DNA from: Nitriliruptorales bacterium
GTDB taxonomy: Bacteria; Actinomycetota; Nitriliruptoria; Euzebyales; Egibacteraceae
NCBI GenBank assembly: GCA_007126835.1
Contig: SLAO01000013.1
Location: forward strand, 1 to 8,751
Direction: 5' to 3'
DNA length: 8,751 bases
The position numbers and the translations under genes were made by a program. Below the pieces are notes generated by a model. It ran no database searches, was not told the origin of the DNA, and saw nothing but the letters and a program-made list of their open reading frames with translations. Shown in pieces: positions 6,466 to 8,751 of this stretch. The stretch's first letter is position 1; each line of letters starts with the position of its first letter.

Positions 6466-6494
6466 TTGACAGCAGCGGCCACGCCCCCAATGGT
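6466..6494 (+). promoter_or_regulatory. Candidate sigma-70 promoter for the cyclic phosphodiesterase gene
   Basis: A perfect TTGACA (6466-6471) is followed, after a 17-base spacer, by AATGGT (6489-6494). That hexamer keeps A2, T3 and T6 of TATAAT but is otherwise weak, as in promoters that need an activator. Transcription would begin near 6501, giving a leader of about 130 bases. Confidence 0.4.
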
Positions 6495-6529
6495 GACCGG
6501 CCACGTCCGACCCACGCTGGTTCGGAGCT

Positions 6530-6546
6530 GCCACCCGCCAGGTGGC
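6530..6546 (+). other. Leader hairpin 1
   Basis: GCCACC and GGTGGC form a perfect 6-bp GC-rich stem with a 5-base loop (CGCCA). It lies in the predicted leader of the cyclic phosphodiesterase mRNA and has no following T-run. Confidence 0.4.
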
Positions 6547-6559
6547 CCGCGCCTCCGTC

Positions 6560-6584
6560 CACGCGCCGCTCAGCAGTGCGCGTG
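6560..6584 (+). other. Leader hairpin 2
   Basis: CACGCGC (6560-6566) and GCGCGTG (6578-6584) form a perfect 7-bp stem with an 11-base loop. It ends 31 bases before the ribosome site, so it would leave that site exposed in this fold. Function is unknown. Confidence 0.4.
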
Positions 6585-6615
6585 AGGTCGGCTTTGTTCG
6601 ACGTACGCAGTGATG

Positions 6616-6622
6616 GGAGGGG
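6616..6622 (+). promoter_or_regulatory. Ribosome binding site deciding the cyclic phosphodiesterase start
   Basis: GGAGGGG lies 7 bases before ATG 6630. The frame is open back to 6312, but only this start puts a signal peptide at the N-terminus. Confidence 0.65.
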
Positions 6623-6629
6623 AACCACG

Positions 6630-8708
6630 ATGACTGCCCCCGCAACATCTGCACAGGGACGCTGGTTTCGGACGCTAGGCCTGCTTGCGGTCCTGGCGCT
6701 TGCTGGCGCCGCCCTCGCAGCGATCCAGTCCTCGTCCGCCCTGGCCGGTCAGCACGATGACGGGCCACAGACTCGAGCGGAGTGCCGTGACGGTGGATGG
6801 GAGGACTTCGGCTTCAAGAACCAGGGCCGGTGCATAGCCCACGTCGCCAGCGACGGCCGCGCAAACCCACAGGACCCACCGGCACCCACAACGCACGACC
6901 TCACGCTCCTCGCAACCACCGAGGTGCACACGCACCTGCGGGCGTGGGACTACTACAACGACGAGCGCGCCGAGACCCTGGGTCTCGCCAAGACCTACTC
7001 CCTGATCCAGGACGCCCGTGACCAGCACGACAACACGTTGCTGTTCGACACCGGCGACATCCTCCAGGGCGCGTTCATCGGGGAGTACGTCGCGTTGATC
7101 GACCCGCTGGGGCCCGACGACGTGCATCCGGCGATCGCCGCCATGAACCTGATGGACTACGACGCGTTGACGCTTGGCAACCACGAGTTCGACTTCGGCC
7201 TGGACTTCCTCGACCAAGTGCTCGGCGACGCAAACTTCCCTGCCATCAGCGCGAACGTCTACGAGGTCGACGAGGGTGGGGAGATGACCGACCACCTCGT
7301 GGATCCCTACGTGATCATCGACACAGAGGTCGACGGTGAGCCCCTCAGCGTCGGCGTCATTGGAATCACCCCGCCGGGGATCATGACGTGGCACAGCGAG
7401 AGCCTCGAAGGCAGGGTCGACACGATCCCGGCCATCGAGGCGCTGGATCGGTACCTCCCCGAGCTTGAGGCCGAAGGCGTGGACCTGACCGTCCTCAGCC
7501 CCCACGCGGGCAAGCGCCTCGAGCACGGCCCGGACGCAGAGATCAACCCGGAGGGCGAGAACTGGCTGTGGTTCGCGGCCGAGCAGTTCCAGGACGAACT
7601 CGACGCGATCGTGTTCGGCCATGAGCAGAGCGTGTTCCCCGGCGACAGCAAGTACGACGACGTCGAGGGGCTCGACAACGACCGCGGACTTATCCACGGC
7701 ATCCCGTCGGTGATGGCGGGTGCGTTCGGCGACCACCTCGGCAAGGTCCACCTCGAGCTGTCCCATCACCGCGGTGAGTGGTCGGTGGCCGACGGCTGGG
7801 CCGAGAACATCCCGGTGACCGAGGAGACCGAGGAGTCCCAGGAGATCGTCGACGCGGTCGCCGAGCATCACGATGCCACCGTCGATTACGTGCGCAGCCC
7901 GGTGGGCGAGACCGAGCTGCCGATCACGCACTACTTCTCTCGCGTGATGGACGCCAAGGCCGTCGAGATCATCAACGAATCCCAGATGTGGTGGGCGGAG
8001 GACCACCTCGAGGGCACCCAGTACGAGGACCTGCCAGTGCTCTCGGCCGCCGCACCGTTCCGCGCCGGGCGCACGGGTCCCGATGAGTTCACCTACATCC
8101 CCGAGGGGCCGGTGTCGGTGCGCGAGCTGGCCGACCTCTACATCTACCCCAACCAGATCCGCATCGTGCACCTCGACGGGGCACAGGTCATCGACTGGCT
8201 CGAGGCCTCCGCGGAGAACTTCCTCCAGATCGACCCAGATGAGTCCGGCGACCAACTACTGATCGACGAGACCTTCGAGCCTTTCAACTTCGATGTCATC
8301 GATGGCATCGACTACCAGGTCGATGTCACCCAGCCTGCTGGGGAGCGGATCGTCAACGCGACGTTCGAGGGTGAGCCGCTCACGGCCGGCACCGAGTTCG
8401 CCGTCGTGACCAACGACTACCGCGCGGGCGGCGGCGGCGGGTTCCCGCACCTCGACGGCACGAACACGATCGTGAGCTCCGACGAGACCAACCGTGCGGT
8501 CCTGGTCAGCTACGTCACGGAGACCTCCCCGATTACCGAACCCGCGGACGGCAACTGGTCCATCCTGCCCGCGGACGTCGCGGGCACCGTCTACTTCCGC
8601 TCCTCCCCGGACGCGGCCGACCACATCGACGACGTCGGCCTGACCGGGGTCTCCTACCTCGAGACCGACGAGGACGGATGGGGCATCTACGAGTACCACT
8701 TCGAGTGA
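6630..8708 (+). CDS. Secreted 2',3'-cyclic-nucleotide phosphodiesterase/3'-nucleotidase (CpdB/UshA family)
   Basis: This 692-residue exported enzyme probably releases phosphate and nucleosides from extracellular nucleotides. A signal peptide occupies about 1-39 (R11, R14, hydrophobic 16-31, likely cut SALA|G). A small module follows at 50-68: AECRDGGWEDFGFKNQGRC. The metallophosphatase domain (about 88-395) has T-E98-V-H100, GD143ILQG, GN184H185EFDFG, H292, and GH331EQ333 followed by SVFPG. The C-terminal nucleotide-binding domain (about 425-630) has SAAAPFRAGR, ELADLYIYPN, FNFDVIDGIDYQVDVTQP and VTNDYRAGGGGGFP. The FDYY-like WDYY, VFPG and FDVI.G..YQ.DVTQP segments favour CpdB over UshA, although the last ligand pair is GHxQ as in UshA. 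Glu98 replaces the usual Asp. A tail (about 650-692) is extra. No cell-wall anchor is seen. Confidence 0.9.
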   Translation: MTAPATSAQGRWFRTLGLLAVLALAGAALAAIQSSSALAGQHDDGPQTRAECRDGGWEDFGFKNQGRCIAHVASDGRANPQDPPAPTTHDLTLLATTEVHTHLRAWDYYNDERAETLGLAKTYSLIQDARDQHDNTLLFDTGDILQGAFIGEYVALIDPLGPDDVHPAIAAMNLMDYDALTLGNHEFDFGLDFLDQVLGDANFPAISANVYEVDEGGEMTDHLVDPYVIIDTEVDGEPLSVGVIGITPPGIMTWHSESLEGRVDTIPAIEALDRYLPELEAEGVDLTVLSPHAGKRLEHGPDAEINPEGENWLWFAAEQFQDELDAIVFGHEQSVFPGDSKYDDVEGLDNDRGLIHGIPSVMAGAFGDHLGKVHLELSHHRGEWSVADGWAENIPVTEETEESQEIVDAVAEHHDATVDYVRSPVGETELPITHYFSRVMDAKAVEIINESQMWWAEDHLEGTQYEDLPVLSAAAPFRAGRTGPDEFTYIPEGPVSVRELADLYIYPNQIRIVHLDGAQVIDWLEASAENFLQIDPDESGDQLLIDETFEPFNFDVIDGIDYQVDVTQPAGERIVNATFEGEPLTAGTEFAVVTNDYRAGGGGGFPHLDGTNTIVSSDETNRAVLVSYVTETSPITEPADGNWSILPADVAGTVYFRSSPDAADHIDDVGLTGVSYLETDEDGWGIYEYHFE

Positions 8709-8751
8709 CCGAACCGCGGAGGGCCCCGTAGCCAGGCGAGGGGGCGGGTCG
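8709..8751. other. Short tail after the cyclic phosphodiesterase gene
   Basis: These 43 GC-rich bases run to the window edge. I see no hairpin followed by thymines and no start of another gene. Confidence 0.5.

Larger units (their letters stand above)
5930..6629. other. Non-coding region between the sigma and cyclic phosphodiesterase genes
   Basis: These 700 bases separate two divergent genes. I find no gene I can support, no tRNA and no insertion sequence. The left part (to about 6230) should contain the sigma promoter on the minus strand. A TAGGCT (read from 6173 to 6168) resembles a -10 box there but has no matching -35. A short hairpin with arms GTGCC and GGCAC lies at 6151-6166. The right part carries an inverted repeat, paired direct repeats, a candidate promoter and two leader hairpins, listed separately. 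Confidence 0.6.

Noticed and set aside
6312..6629. Upstream extension of the cyclic phosphodiesterase to ATG 6312
   Set aside because: The extra 106 residues are unlike any domain, would bury the signal peptide, and run through the tandem repeats, promoter and hairpins; the ribosome site supports 6630.
6675..8255. 526-codon open frame on the minus strand
   Set aside because: It is a mirror of the cyclic phosphodiesterase gene, created by GC-rich codon use; the plus strand encodes clear family motifs end to end.

Overview
The window reads as chromosomal DNA from a high-GC Gram-positive bacterium, most likely an actinobacterium outside the best-studied genera. The evidence is strongly GC-biased third codon positions in every gene, GTG starts with strong GGAGG-type ribosome sites, a SigB/HrdB-like sigma factor, a MutT1-type Nudix protein and a PspC/LiaF-like membrane pair. 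The placement is inferred from gene content and base composition; no 16S or ribosomal gene is present.

Layout, left to right. Positions 1-172 (+) hold the C-terminal end of acetate kinase. Positions 287-1662 (+) hold a two-gene unit with overlapping stop and start codons: a PspC-domain membrane protein and a LiaF-like membrane protein whose outer domain carries GIG repeats. Together they look like envelope-stress or cell-wall-response proteins. A convergent MutT1-like Nudix hydrolase follows (1676-2098, -). Divergent from it is a pRiA4b ORF-3-like protein with a long extra C-terminal half (2215-3240, +).

Next is a regulator pair: a small HTH (Xre-like) protein on the minus strand (3260-3640) and a divergent winged-helix/WYL/WCX protein (3713-4924, +). 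Their 72-bp shared intergenic region contains a perfect 12-bp palindrome and a third copy of the same half-site, a good candidate operator. A SigB-like group 2 sigma-70 factor then runs on the minus strand (4985-5929).

The last part is a roughly 700-bp non-coding stretch followed by a secreted CpdB/UshA-type 2',3'-cyclic phosphodiesterase/nucleotidase (6630-8708, +). The leader of this gene is structured: two 22-bp near-identical direct repeats abut a perfect TTGACA, and two GC-rich hairpins lie between the putative promoter and the gene. The enzyme carries a small two-cysteine module (C..GGW..FGFKNQG.C) between its signal peptide and catalytic domain, and it has Glu where the first metal-binding Asp is expected.

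Most genes are recognisable housekeeping or stress functions, and I do not see a clear new multi-gene system. The parts most worth a second look are the HTH/WYL pair with its operator, the regulated-looking leader of the cyclic phosphodiesterase, that enzyme's unusual N-terminus and metal ligand, and the fused C-terminal half of the pRiA4b ORF-3-like protein.
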